Shown piece by piece: positions 23,698-36,600 of a stretch of 64,000 nt of DNA. This stretch comes from Hedera helix (taxonomy: Eukaryota; Streptophyta; Magnoliopsida; Apiales; Araliaceae): assembly GCA_947179155.2 (NCBI GenBank), contig OX359280.1, positions 16,292,165-16,356,164 on the forward strand. Reading direction: 5' to 3'. Position 1 is the stretch's first letter, and each line of letters begins with the position of its first letter. The notes below the pieces were generated by a model. The model made no database searches. It worked only from the letters and a program-made list of their open reading frames with translations, and was not told the DNA's origin. The position numbers and the translations under genes were made by a program.

Positions 23698-25183
23698 ACA
23701 CTCTTACCCACGCTTTCTTCCGTTTTCAGCATATCGGATAAATCGCGTACGATTAATTTAAAATATTTCGCATTAGTAATATAAGTTTTAATTACTTATA
23801 CATATTTTATTCATAAAATACATCATACAGTATTAATATGATGTCTCGTCTGACCCTCAAAGTTTTTCTTGAATTAATCTCGGATAACCTTCCGTGTATT
23901 TTTCTCAAATACACCTACTGGGCGACGCGATTGATAAATTTCTTTCATTCTAGACACTAATTATGATTGAATAATATAATTAGGTATTAATCTGATAAAT
24001 TTGATTATTCAAATTTAATGTTAACCTATCTCATGATCCGTTTGATGAAAACAATACGGATGAATTAGCAGTTAATTATATAACAGTCTGATTCCAACTA
24101 ATTTGGTTAACTTCTACTGATTTAAAATTTTGATATTACTGAGTTTTGTTCCGAATGAACACTTTTCTGTAAAGTGAAAAGTCCAAAAGACTTGGCACGT
24201 TTTTCGGTGAATAGTGTTTTTGACGACCATTTCTCAGAAAAAGGTTAGAAGACCAAAAAGTCAAAAATAATATTTATTTTTGTCTTTTCCCTATTTCGTC
24301 TTATTCCCAACACACTTTTCGAGAAAATCTTTTATTGCTTATTACGCACCGGTGTTGCATACAAACAATGTATCCATCAACGGTTTGATCAAAAACGGAA
24401 AGCATTTTCGTTTGAAGAGCGATTTACGTTTTATTTATGGAAAAATATCAATGGCTCCCTGGTATCTATTCCCCGTATAAATGCTATATCGTGAAATAGA
24501 AAAAGTCCAAACGTTGAAAAGAACGTTCAAAAAGACGACAAATGTTTTCTCGTAAATCGTGTCTTTTTCCTCAAAAAATTTTATTGGTTCCCTGACATCT
24601 AAACCTCATATTAACACTATATCGTGAAATACAAGAAGTCTTACAGATGAATGAAACAATCAAATAAATGAAAAATGTCACCTCGTGAATAGTGCTTTTA
24701 CACGTTTTTCGAGAAAAACTTTTATTGACTGTTACGTGTTTTCAAATCGTGGGAAGGTTGAATCTTGAAACGGAATGTCAATTTGACCTTCACATTTTGC
24801 TCAAGGGCCTAGGTTATTTACTAGGGTTCAGACCCTAGGGTTAGGGTTTAGGTTTTAACTCTTTTTCCAATTTAGGTTTTTGCCCTTAATTGACTTCTGA
24901 TTTTTAACAAGTGTTAAGGTTAACTACTCAAACCAAAACACAAAATCCTACACATAGATAATTCATACAACACATTTAAAAGCTTAATTCAAGCTTTACT
25001 AATCACATAACATATAGTTTAGGTTAAAGAATTTAACCTCTTAGTTGTATACGATCGTAGATTCGAGTCGTATATATTCTTTAAGATAGCTCAAGGTATG
25101 CTTGAGCAATCGATCTTAGGTTTTGAATTGACAACCTTGCTTAGATCTTGTTAGATCACTTTTGAAATATTTGGGATATTACA

Positions 25184-26959
25184 ATACCAACAAGGACAGT
25201 GACTGGTTGGAGGGTGTGCATGGACTACAGAAAGCTAAACAAAGCTACAAGAAAATATCACTTTCCATTGCCATTCATTGACCAAATGTTGGACAGGCTG
25301 GCGGGTCACGAGTACTACTGTCTCCTGGATGGCTACTCGGGTTATAATCAGATAGCTATTGCACCTGAGGACCAGGAAAAGACAACCTTCACCTGCCCCT
25401 ACGGGACGTTTGCATTCAGACGAATGTCGTTTGGACTTTGCAATGCACCGGCAACATTTCAAAGGTGCATGATGGCCATCTTTTCTGGCATGGTGGAGCA
25501 TAATGTGGAAGTCTTCATGGACGATTTCTCTGTATTCGGGGACTCTTTTGAGCTGTGCCTAGAGAATTTGATTCTTGTGCTGAAACGCTGTGTAGAGACG
25601 AATCTAATTCTAAACTGGGAAAAATGCCATTTCATGGTACAGGAAGGAATTATCCTTGGGCACAAAGTCTCAGAAAAAGGTTGGAGGTTGACAAGGCAAA
25701 GCTGGAGACAATTGAGAAATTGCCACTGCCTACAACTGTTAAGGGGGTGCGTAGTTTTTTAGGTCATGCGGGCTTTTATAGACGCTTTATCAAGGACTTC
25801 TCCAAGATCTCCAAGCCTTTGTGTAGCCTATTAGAAAAGGAGGTCTAATTCAAATTAGATGAAGACTGCTTACAGGCCTTTGAGCTATTGAAAATAAAGC
25901 TAACATCTGCACCCGTAATTGTAGCACCGGATTGGTCTGCACCCTTTGAATTGATGTGCGATGCGAGTGATTTTGCAGTTGGGGCAGTGTTGGGTCAGCG
26001 TAAGGAAAAGATCTTTCATGCCATCTACTATGCCAGCAAGACCTTAACAGATGCTCAGCTTAACTACACCACCACCGAGAAAGAGCTATTAGCGGTTGTA
26101 TACGCTTTTGACAAATTTAGGTCATATCTCGTTGGAACAAAAGTTGTGGTGTATACTGATCATGCGGCTATAAGATATCTGATTTCCAAGAAAGATGCAA
26201 AGCCCCGACTTATAAGATGGATTCTTCTTCTCCAAGAGTTTGATTTGGAAATTCGATACAAGAAGGGTTCAGAGAACCAAGTGGCGGATCATCTTTCTAG
26301 ATTGGAGAATTCGGAGCATGAAAGGAAGGATGACAGGGTGATTAATGAGCATTTTCCGGATGAGCAATTGTTTGTTGTGCACAGCGAATTACCTTGGTAT
26401 GCGGATTTCGCGAACTTCATTGTGAGTAATGTGACTCCCCCAGATTTAAGCTATCAGCAACGGAAAAAGTTCTTAAGTGACGTCCGGTTCTTTGTATGGG
26501 ATGATCCTTTCCTGTTCAAGCAATGTGCAGATCAATTATTGAGGAGGTGTGTGCCTCAAGAAGAAATTAGTGATATTCTTCATCACTGTCATTCATCTGG
26601 TTATGGAGGACATTTCGGTGGGGTGAGAACAGCGGCAAAGGTCTTACAATCTGAGTTCTATTGGCCATCTTTGTTTAAAGACGCTCATTCATTTGTATAA
26701 AGATGCGACAAGTGCCAAAGAACGGGTAACATTTCTAAGAGACATGAAATGCTCCTGAATAGCATTCAAGAAATTGAAATTTTTGACGTCTGGGGCATAG
26801 ACTTCATGGGACCATTCCCGTCATCTTATAACAACACATACATACTAGTCGTTGTGGACTATGTATCAAAATGGGTTGAAGTTGTTGCTCTGCCGACCAA
26901 TGATTCCAAAGTCATTTTGAACTTCTTGCGTAAAAACATCTTTTCGCACTTTAGCACTC
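25184..26959 (+). pseudogene. E2 pol: RT, RNase H and N-terminal integrase
   Basis: It resumes inside RT with IPTRTVTGWRVCMDYRKLNKA. RT motifs follow in order: FPLPFIDQML, YYCLLDGYSGYNQI, TFTCPYGTFAFRRMSFGLCNAPATF, the catalytic VFMDDFSVF (25513-25539), NWEKCHFMV and the thumb FLGHAGFYRRFIKDF. RNase H starts near 25888 (PFELMCDASDFAVGAVLGQ, YTTTEKELLAVVYA, YTDHAAIRYL, HLSRL). Integrase starts near 26560 with its HHCC zinc site (HHCHSSGYGGHFGG, CDKC), then the first catalytic Asp in WGIDFMGPFPSS. Defects are a frameshift near 25676 and stops at 25846 and 26698. The N-terminal part of RT (roughly 130 residues) is missing at the E4 junction. E1 splits the integrase core at 26959. Confidence 0.92.
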
Positions 26960-29309
26960 TGTAATATCCCGGATATTTAGATGAATTAGAAATAAAATAT
27001 TTAATATTTAATAAAGGTTAGAGTTTGATAACCTAGTAGTGATAGATAAATAGAGGTCCAAATTAAATTTAACGGACTAACTTAGATATGGTGATATCAA
27101 AATTTATGATAAGTTAGCAAGTAAAGTGATAATTCAATAAATTTGACTAACAACAAGTCTAATTAAATTAAGAGAATTAATTAGTGGAGTTATGTAATTA
27201 AGCGACGTGGTTGCGTGTAAATTAAATATGTATTTATATGAATATATATATGCGTGCACATTTAGTAACATAATTTAATGGTTAATTAAATTGTGATAAA
27301 TAGATAGATTAATATTAAATTAATCCGAATTGAATTAAAAGGTTTATTGTGGAATTAATTTATTCATTAATCAACAATTATGCAAATTGTTGATAAATTA
27401 TTTGTGAGGAATAATTATGTAAATTATATAATTATAATTATATAAAGTAGTTGAATTAATTAAAGGAGATTAGTAATTATATATATTGTACAATATTTAA
27501 TTTCTTATATATGTACATATATATAAAGGGTTTAAATTAATTGAGAAATTTTAAATTGTAATTGAATATATTAAATGAATATATTCTATAATTAAATAAA
27601 TCATTGTAAATGATTTATGAGAGTGGGAAATTTAATTATACAATTATTTGTGTAATATTAATTAAATAATTAAATAAATTATTTAAATAAGAAATTTAGT
27701 AAATATATTATTATTTCAATGTATTTTCGGGTAAATGGAATTATTTCCATAATTGATGAGAAATGAATTATTTAATGTAAATATATTAAATAATTTAATT
27801 TATGGCCTAAATAATATATATTATATTATATATTGTATTTATTTTAATTTCATAATTTATTGTGAAATTGTTTCGAGGTAAGGTAGTGTGTATAAATAAT
27901 ATATATATATTATATATTAGCGAACACACTCTAAAGTTTTAATATCAAAATAATTGACAAGTTGTCATTAATTAAATATTCAATTAAATTGAATATAATG
28001 AGTGAATTAAATTTTATAAATTAATTAATATGATAATTAATTAATGTAAATAATGTAAAATATTATTAATAATATTATTAGTCCATTTAGTAATTTAATA
28101 TTAATGGGTTAGAGTATTTACTTAATTAATCAATTCAATTGTTATTTAATTATGGATTGGATAATTAATGTGTAACAAAATTAATAATTAATCATTTGGG
28201 ATATAATTAAATAGCCCAATGATAAATTAAATGGACTTGACAATTTAGTAGCCCAAACAAGTTAATTAGAGCCCAATTGGTATTTTAAATAAAGCCCAAA
28301 GCTTGAGCTCATATGAAAAATAATTATGTAACTTATTAATTCTTAAAAAAATGAGCAAGTGACACTATTTTTGGGACAAAAGCTATCATGTGCCGGCAAG
28401 GAAGGAAAAAGATAGGAAATTGATTTTTTATTTTTCATTTAATTAAATAATGGATTGCTTGTTTTGATTTTTGGTGGGTCTTTTCCCATAAAATCCTCAC
28501 CAACTAAGGCATGGGTTAACTTTATTGTGTAAGTATCCAATAGCTAACTTGTGTTGGTGTAATTTCATAGATATAAGATATATATCTATACATTTTGGAA
28601 GACTTAAGTCATTAGAGAGAGAGAATTGTTAGTCATTTTTCTTCTTTCACTTTTCAAATTAGAGAGAAAATATTTGAGAGCAAGGATAAGGAAGGAGAAG
28701 GAATTCTTTGTTCATGTTATCCCCCTTCACAACCCATTTTGGAAGAAAAATGAGGATAGCCATTAATATGAGGTAATGGTTATTTTAAATGTAGTTTATT
28801 TTATTTTTTATTTAAATAAACCAACATGTGAGTATAAACATGTTAATGTAGTTAATAATATGTGATAGTAATATTTATGTTATGCTTGAGTTAAATATGC
28901 TTGATTTGTATTTTTGGTATAATTTATATGCTAAAAACATGTGTTTGGTGGTGTTAAATCAAGTATCAAAATAATGTCCAAAAATAAATTTTTATAATAT
29001 TTAGATTTAATGTTATAATATTATAGAACATTAAATCATGAGAAAAATAAAGTTTGAATCACTCAAAATGGAGTTATACACAAAAAGTTATGATTTGTGG
29101 TAGTTTATGTGATGTAAAAATTTTTATAAATTTTTTTAATATTAAATCATGAAAAATTAAATTTTCATGTTATAAATTGTATTTAAGTTATTGGTAATTT
29201 TTTTGGATTTTTATTGAGGACTTAAAGATTTCTTGAAGGTATAAATTTTATTAAGTTGTGTATTAAAATAGCCACTGTTCATGATCTGCTGAAAGAGAAA
29301 AAAAAGAGG

Positions 29310-29560
29310 GTTACCGCGCAATGCGCGCAAGCAATTATAACTGTCGGACACGGAGCCAAAACGGCGTCGTTTTGGCGAATAAAGATTTCATCCGCGCGCA
29401 ATGCGCGGAAGCCAGTTACGGTGACTTAAAACGGCACCGTTTTGGAACATTAGAATTTGTCAGCGCGCAATGCGCGAGATACCATTTTGGCGAAATTACA
29501 TTGTTGCCCCTCCGGTCTCTTTTCTGCGAAATTACGAAATTGCCCCTCCGTTCGTTTTTC
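29310..29560. repeat. GC-rich module of the E1 5' LTR
   Basis: Three GCGCAATGCGCG palindromes alternate with a perfect 20-bp palindrome CCAAAACGGCGTCGTTTTGG and its variant AAAACGGCACCGTTTTGG. Repeated ATTGCCCCTCCG segments follow. The 3' LTR copy is at 35961-36211. Confidence 0.85.
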
Positions 29561-29682
29561 GGCTTATTTACAGAATTGCCATTCTGGATAATTTTAATTA
29601 ATTTAAATGTTTAAAAATTAATTTAAAATTATAACAAAAATAATAATAATACAAAAATGATATTTAGGTATTGAATATTATA

Positions 29683-29990
29683 TTTTCCAAATATAATATG
29701 TATTTAGGATTAATATTTAAATGTTGTAAATATTAATCTAGTTAGTTTAATATTATATTTTTCAAATATAATAAATATTTAGGATTAATATTTAAATGTT
29801 ATAAATATTAACCTAGTTAGTTTAATATTATATTTTTTTCAAATATAATAAGTATTTAGGATTAATATTTAAATGTTGTAAATATTAATCTAGTTAGTTG
29901 AATATTATATTTTTTTAAATATAATAAGTATTTAGGATTAATATTTAAATGTTGTAAATATTAATCTAGTTAATATTATATCTTCTGAAT
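29683..29990. repeat. Four 75-bp AT-rich tandem units in the E1 LTR
   Basis: Each unit runs AATATTATATTTT, TATTTAGGATTAATATTTAA, then TATTAATCTAGTTAG. The 3' LTR copy is at about 36334-36641. Confidence 0.88.
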
Positions 29991-31312
29991 TTATGATTAA
30001 ACTAATTATTATTTAATTAATATTAAATAATAAACAAGGATGATAAATTAATTAATTATTATTTAATTAACTTTAAATAATAAATGAATCTAGTTAATTA
30101 GTTATTATTTATTATTAAATAATAACTAAAGATATTTGATTATTTTTAATATAATATAATTATTTATTATTTGATTAATTTTAAATAATAAATAAATCTA
30201 GTAAGTTATTATTTATTATTAAATAATAACTAAAGGTAGTTAATTACTTACTATTTAATTAATGTTAAATAGTAATTAAATGAAATAAAGAAAATGTCTT
30301 TTAACTCTTTTGTTTAAACAATTATAATAAATTGTTTAATAGTTTAGTAAGTGTTTAACACTTGAGAAAATTGATATAAATTAATTAAATTATTAACCTA
30401 AGATTTATTAATTATTTTATAGGTTAATGATAGTATATTAACTTATTTGTTATGTAACTTTTATTTGCCAGATAAATAGCATAATTGAGCGCATAATTGT
30501 ACAATTTTATGTAATACTAATTGATAGACCAATGTTGTTAATATTAGGTCATTCAAAGAAAGTTATTTAAAGCTAGTTATCTGTAGATCGACTATCAGGC
30601 AAGTTTCCTAAACCCTACTCAATTTATATTCGAGCAGGATATATTATTTTATTGTTCAAGTTCTTAACTCAAACTCAAGTTATTACGTTTCAAGCATGCT
30701 ATGGTTTAATTCTGTATAATTATTCCACATCTTTAAATTGTTGATTCGCACATAGTGCATGTTGCATGTGTTCATCAGGTATGAAAGACTGATCACCTTC
30801 ATTACCATAAGGTTCAGTTAAATTTGTTCATGGTCATTATTGACACTCAACATTAATTGATTCAATCATTCAATTATTGAAATTATGATTCGTACTCTTT
30901 CACAATTATTATATTGTTGAAAATCTGAAAGCTTGTTCTTTTCTTCAATCATGATATATCGTTATTGTATTTAAACTTGCTGAGCAAAGTCGTTGCTCAC
31001 TCTTGCTATATCATGATAACAAATTTCAGAATAATACGAATGTCCAAGGAGAGACGGAGACAGAAGCAACAAACAAGATTATAGTGTTATGCATTATAAC
31101 TAAATTGTTATATGATGTAAGTAATTTTGTAAACCTTTTTATGAATCTAAAGGTATATATGTAAGTTAAGGTTAGAAACCTTGGGAAATATTGTAGAATA
31201 AACAATTTATGTTTATATATTCCGCATTAGTTATAGAACGTGTATGAAGATGATGTATCGTGACGTACCAAGTCTAGGGTTAAAGGAACCCGGATTTGGG
31301 GTCGTTACAGGT

Positions 31313-31324
31313 TGGTATCAGAGC
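31313..31324 (+). other. E1 primer binding site (tRNA-iMet type)
   Basis: TGGTATCAGAGC, three bases after the LTR end, matches the 3' end of initiator tRNA-Met. Confidence 0.95.
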
Positions 31325-31885
31325 TGATAGGTTATAGTTCTTAGGTAGCAGTACCTTAGGCTATAATCATGGAAAGATAATGAAGACAGTGAAAGGATAA
31401 ACTCAGATAGAGTTTAGAAATGAACATATACAGTTCATAAATGAGGAAATAAATCTATATAGATACATAGATATATGAAAAGATTCAAAGAAGGATCTTC
31501 AATGAGTGTAATCCAAATAAATGGAATAAGAATCAGGGAACACTTGATTCAAGAATTTAAAAAGAGAAGGATCGTACAGTAAAATGACCAGAGATGAATG
31601 ATAAGATGATAGAAATAAACGATCCTAGAATAAAGGAGAAATAGTACGGTGAAATCAATTGTGTTATAAGATCACGATGATCATAGTAAAATCATGGAAT
31701 GACAAATGGTCTGTTAAATGATTAAAGAGGTGGTTTTGATAGCATAGTGCTATAACAATGAAGATACTGAAATAGTAACAAGTGAACTCTTGAAGTGTTG
31801 AGTGTGATAAGGTATGAATTGACAAAATTCATATTAAGTTAAGAGAAGTTAGAGGTTTGTAGGTTTTTAATTGATGACTCATATT

Positions 31886-32126
31886 AGTGGCTGAGTTGTA
31901 CAATTCCTTGTATGGGCGGGGAATTAGTGCTTGGTTTTAGAACCGCTTAGCTTTCTATATTGATACAGTGGTTGAGTTGAACAGTCCTTTGTATGGGCAG
32001 GGGATTTGTTCTTGGTTTAACGACCGCTTAACTTCCTATATTGATTAGTGGCTGAGTTGACCAATTTCTTGTATGGGCAGGAGATTGTCTTTGGTTTGAC
32101 GATCACTTGGCTTCCTATAATGATAA
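31886..32126. repeat. Three-copy 80-81-bp tandem repeat in E1
   Basis: Units begin AGTGGCTGAGTTG at 31886, 31967 and 32047. Each contains CTTGTATGGGC or a close variant and ends near CTTCCTATA. Confidence 0.9.
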
Positions 32127-32744
32127 TCAACTGAAACCTGGTGTCGCGCTATTCACTATATGTATGTTGAGAAGGTGATTCTTTTCTCATGTGTATAACG
32201 GATAGGTAGAGGATGTTAAGATAAGTTCGTGTTCTGAGAACTGACACGCATAGTAAGTTCGTGACTCATAGTCATGTGGTGGAGCCCCTCAGCGAATGGG
32301 TGACTTTGGCCTGACTAGGACAAGTTCCTCAAACCATATGATTGTGGTAAGTTGCTGAGCCCAAATACGTGGTAAGTTTGATGAACAGTAGGTATGGATA
32401 GAGTTAAGTAGTCAGGTTAAGGCTATAATAGATATAGTTATTAAGCTGGAAAAGAACGTGGACGGAAAAAAAATTGAGGTGTTTTGAGGTTTTAGGATAT
32501 TCCAAATCTTCTAGCTATGCTAGACTTTGAAATTCTTAAAAATCGTGCCAAATTCGCACTTTTGTGCTTTTGAAAAGACAAATGTATTTTTGAAATCATT
32601 AATGCATTTAGTGCAGAGATGATAACCGATGGAGTCATCAATGCAGAGTAACCTAGTGTTGGATGTATTTTTAAGCCCACTATGGTATGATGTAATATGA
32701 CAAAGTCAAAATGATTTTTAGTATTTTGAAACGTTTAAAGAAGA

Positions 32745-32879
32745 GTCTATGCTAATTGTTTCGGCTAGACAAATTGATTTGAAAATATCAAAATGTATTT
32801 ATAAAATCATCACACGCCATTAAAGCCATGGTGCAGAGATGAAAAGACGGAATCCTCAACGCACTGTTGCAACGGTGCG
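32745..32879 (+). other. Conserved structured block of E1 (shared with E4)
   Basis: A GTCTA/TAGAC-bounded 26-bp motif (32745-32770) is followed by a hairpin CGCACTGTTGCAACGGTGCG (32860-32879). Order and spacing match the E4 block on its own coding-equivalent strand. Confidence 0.7.
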
Positions 32880-33593
32880 GTATCATGAAGTCCTATAAAT
32901 GAATTTTTGTTATTTTAACTAATCTGAAATGATTTTTGAGTCGTAATATACGAACAGTTCAATGATGTGAGTCTATGTCATTTATTTTGACTGGACACTT
33001 TTTGGTCAGAAATGACTCGAGTTTTATTTTCCAATCCAACTTATGCTGGAGCGGAATTTTGTAGTAAGTCTGAGGTGAACAACTCCATAATGGGGGATAT
33101 GTCAGAGCCATGAATAAAGAACCCGCGAGGGGGCGCCCAACAGTGGTGGCATGCTGATATGGGTTGGTAAATCCAAAGAGTTCGACCCCGTGAGAAGTCG
33201 TTGTTCACAACGCAGAAGTACGATAGGTTGATCACCTAGCGTACACCTATGGAATGTTTTCAGTCTTTGTGATTGATAAACACTCTGTTTATAAGTATTT
33301 ACAGGGATAAATACTATTTATTCGGAATTCAGTTAATTCCATGTTCACAGTCTTGATGACTCCTCAGCATATTATGAAAGTTTTAATGAATATTTTGATT
33401 TTCAATTTATTCTTCTGTAAGATATTGATTTTCAATTTATTCTTCTGCAAGCTAATCCATTGTTCTGGAATTATGAGTTTAAAAGTATGAACTTCCTAGA
33501 AAAGGGTGGTCATAGAATTTGATGAGTAAAGAGTTATACTCAGAGATGAAAATTGGTAGAAATGTGTATGAGATAATTTCGGGGACGAAATTT

Positions 33594-33610
33594 TTAGAAG
33601 AAGGGGTGAA
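33594..33610 (+). other. E1 polypurine tract
   Basis: AGAAGAAGGGGTGAA lies immediately before the 3' LTR start TGTAATATCC. Confidence 0.85.
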
Positions 33611-36600
33611 TGTAATATCCCGGATATTTAGATGAATTAGAAATAAAATATTTAATATTTAATAAAGGTTAGAGTTTGATAACCTAGTAGTGATAGATAA
33701 ATAGAGGTCCAAATTAAATTTAACGGACTAACTTAGATATGGTGATATCAAAATTTATGATAAGTTAGCAAGTAAAGTGATAATTCAATAAATTTGACTA
33801 ACAACAAGTCTAATTAAATTAAGAGAATTAATTAGTGGAGTTATGTAATTAAGCGACGTGGTTGCGTGTAAATTAAATATGTATTTATATGAATATATAT
33901 ATGCGTGCACATTTAGTAACATAATTTAATGGTTAATTAAATTGTGATAAATAGATAGATTAATATTAAATTAATCCGAATTGAATTAAAAGGTTTATTG
34001 TGGAATTAATTTATTCATTAATCAACAATTATGCAAATTGTTGATAAATTATTTGTGAGGAATAATTATGTAAATTATATAATTATAATTATATAAAGTA
34101 GTTGAATTAATTAAAGGAGATTAGTAATTATATATATTGTACAATATTTAATTTCTTATATATGTACATATATATAAAGGGTTTAAATTAATTGAGAAAT
34201 TTTAAATTGTAATTGAATATATTAAATGAATATATTCTATAATTAAATAAATCATTGTAAATGATTTATGAGAGTGGGAAATTTAATTATACAATTATTT
34301 GTGTAATATTAATTAAATAATTAAATAAATTATTTAAATAAGAAATTTAGTAAATATATTATTATTTCAATGTATTTTCGGGTAAATGGAATTATTTCCA
34401 TAATTGATGAGAAATGAATTATTTAATGTAAATATATTAAATAATTTAATTTATGGCCTAAATAATATATATTAAATTATATATTGTATTTATTTTAATT
34501 TCATAATTTATTGTGAAATTGTTTCGAGGTAAGGTAGTGTGTATAAATAATATATATATATTATATATTAGCGAACACACTCTAAAGTTTTAATATCAAA
34601 ATAATTGACAAGTTGTCATTAATTAAATATTCAATTAAATTGAATATAATGAGTGAATTAAATTTTATAAATTAATTAATATGATAATTAATTAATGTAA
34701 ATAATGTAAAATATTATTAATAATATTATTAGTCCATTTAGTAATTTAATATTAATGGGTTAGAGTATTTACTTAATTAATCAATTCAATTGTTATTTAA
34801 TTATGGATTGGATAATTAATGTGTAACAAAATTAATAATTAATCATTTGGGATATAATTAAATAGCCCAATGATAAATTAAATGGACTTGACAATTTAGT
34901 AGCCCAAACAAGTTAATTAGAGCCCAATTGGTATTTTAAATAAAGCCCAAAGCTTGAGCCCATATGAAAAATAATTATGTAACTTATTAATTCTTAAAAA
35001 AATGAGCAAGTGACACTATTTTTGGGACAAAAGCTATCATGTGCCGGCAAGGAAGGAAAAAGATAGGAAATTGATTTTTTATTTTTCATTTAATTAAATA
35101 ATGGATTGCTTGTTTTGATTTTTGGTGGGTCTTTTCCCATAAAATCCTCACCAACTAAGGCATGGGTTAACTTTATTGTGTAAGTATCCAATAGCTAACT
35201 TGTGTTGGTGTAATTTCATAGATATAAGATATATATCTATACATTTTGGAAGACTTAAGTCATTAGAGAGAGAGAATTGTTAGTCATTTTTCTTCTTTCA
35301 CTTTTCAAATTAGAGAGAAAATATTTGAGAGCAAGGAGAAGGAAGGAGAAGGAATTCTTTGTTCATGTTATCCCCCTTCACAACCCATTTTGGAAGAAAA
35401 ATGAGGATAGCCATTAATATGAGGTAATGGTTATTTTAAATGTAGTTTATTTTATTTTTTATTTAAATAAACCAACATGTGAGTATAAACATATTAATGT
35501 AGTTAATAATATGTGATAGTAATATTTATGTTATGCTTGAGTTAAATATGCTTGATTTGTATTTTTGGTATAATTTATATGCTAAAAACATGTGTTTGGT
35601 GGTGTTAAATCAAGTATCAAAATAATGTCCAAAAATAAATTTTTATAATATTTAGATTTAATGTTATAACATTATAGAACATTAAATCATGAGAAAAATA
35701 AAGTTTGAATCACTCAAAATGGAGTTATACACAAAAAGTTATGATTTGTGGTAGTTTATGTGATGTAAAAATTTTTATAAAATTTTTTAATATTAAATCA
35801 TGAAAAATTAAATTTTCATGTTATAAATTGTATTTAAGTTATTGGTAATTTTTTTGGATTTTTATTGAGGACTTAAAGATTTCTTGAAGGTATAAATTTT
35901 ATTAAGTTGTGTATTAAAATAGCCACTGTTCATGATCTGCTGAAAGAGAAAAAAAAGAGGGTTACCGCGCAATGCGCGCAAGCAATTATAACTGTCGGAC
36001 ACGGAGCCAAAACGGCGTCGTTTTGGCGAATAAAGATTTCATCCGCGCGCAATGCGCGGAAGCCAGTTACGGTGACTTAAAACGGCACCGTTTTGGAACA
36101 TTAGAATTTGTCAGCGCGCAATGCGCGAGATACCATTTTGGCGAAATTACATTGTTGCCCCTCCGGTCTCTTTTCTGCGAAATTACGAAATTGCCCCTCC
36201 GTTCGTTTTTCGGCTTATTTACAGAATTGCCATTCTGGATAATTTTAATTAATTTAAATGTTTAAAAATTAATTTAAAATTATAACAAAAATAATAATAA
36301 TACAAAAATGATATTTAGGTATTGAATATTATATTTTCCAAATATAATATGTATTTAGGATTAATATTTAAATGTTGTAAATATTAATCTAGTTAGTTTA
36401 ATATTATATTTTTCAAATATAATAAATATTTAGGATTAATATTTAAATGTTATAAATATTAACCTAGTTAGTTTAATATTATATTTTTTTCAAATATAAT
36501 AAGTATTTAGGATTAATATTTAAATGTTGTAAATATTAATCTAGTTAGTTGAATATTATATTTTTTTAAATATAATAAGTATTTAGGATTAATATTTAAA

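Larger units (their letters stand above)
18883..25183 (-). mobile_element. E4: non-coding chromovirus-derived element, one LTR truncated
   Basis: On the minus strand it has a complete 5' LTR (25183 to 21365), a tRNA-Met primer site, a 2.0-kb internal region without gag or pol, and a 441-bp stub of the 3' LTR (19323 to 18883). The layout is that of a non-autonomous large retrotransposon derivative related to Tekay/Del. The stub is near-identical to 24743-25183. The truncation also removed the Athila sequence that should lie between the protease and RT, so no TSD remains on the low side. Confidence 0.85.
21365..25183 (-). repeat. E4 5' LTR (3.8 kb)
   Basis: On the minus strand it starts TGTAATATCCC at 25183 and ends TTTTGGGGGCGTTACA at 21365. 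Contents in that order: telo-box cluster (24824-24860), AT-rich U3, a GTGCCAGC tandem array (23626-23697), TATA box (23511-23523), three repeats of a CGTAC/TGTTCTTGA unit (22975-23330), the TGAGC/GCTCA hairpin (22113-22141), then the 3' part shared with 1-1910 and S4. Short reading frames within it are not supported. Confidence 0.88.
26960..31309 (+). repeat. E1 5' LTR (4,350 bp)
   Basis: Contents in order: very AT-rich U3 to about 28,500; a possible TATA region at about 28570-28590; a GC-rich module (29310-29560) with three GCGCAATGCGCG copies; four 75-bp tandem units (29683-29990); an AT-rich array of TTATTTATTATTAAATAATAA-like units (about 30000-30260); the TGAGC/GCTCA hairpin (30976-31006); and the LTR end. 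A 97-codon frame at 29321-29614 is repeated without change in the 3' LTR but shows no known domain. Confidence 0.95.
31310..33610 (+). mobile_element. E1 internal non-coding region
   Basis: It holds the primer site (31313-31324), a purine-rich leader without an open frame, a three-copy 80-bp repeat (31886-32126), the conserved block shared with E4 (32745-32879), a 30-bp direct duplication (33391-33450), and a 3' end reading TTCGGGGACGAAATTT before the polypurine tract. That last sequence normally ends chromovirus pol, which marks the lineage. No gag, RT or integrase motif is seen in any frame. Confidence 0.88.

Noticed and set aside
18883..25183. A small element with 441-bp LTRs
   Set aside because: The upper copy continues into a 3.8-kb LTR ending in a primer site at 21351-21362. 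The lower copy is a truncated stub.
25235..25665. Minus-strand frames opposite E2 RT
   Set aside because: The plus strand has a complete RT motif series; these are shadows.
29321..29614. 97-codon frame in the E1 LTR (same at 35972-36265)
   Set aside because: Its sequence follows the GC palindromes and CCCCTCCG repeats, and it has no recognisable domain. Identity between the copies is explained by the young age of the LTRs.
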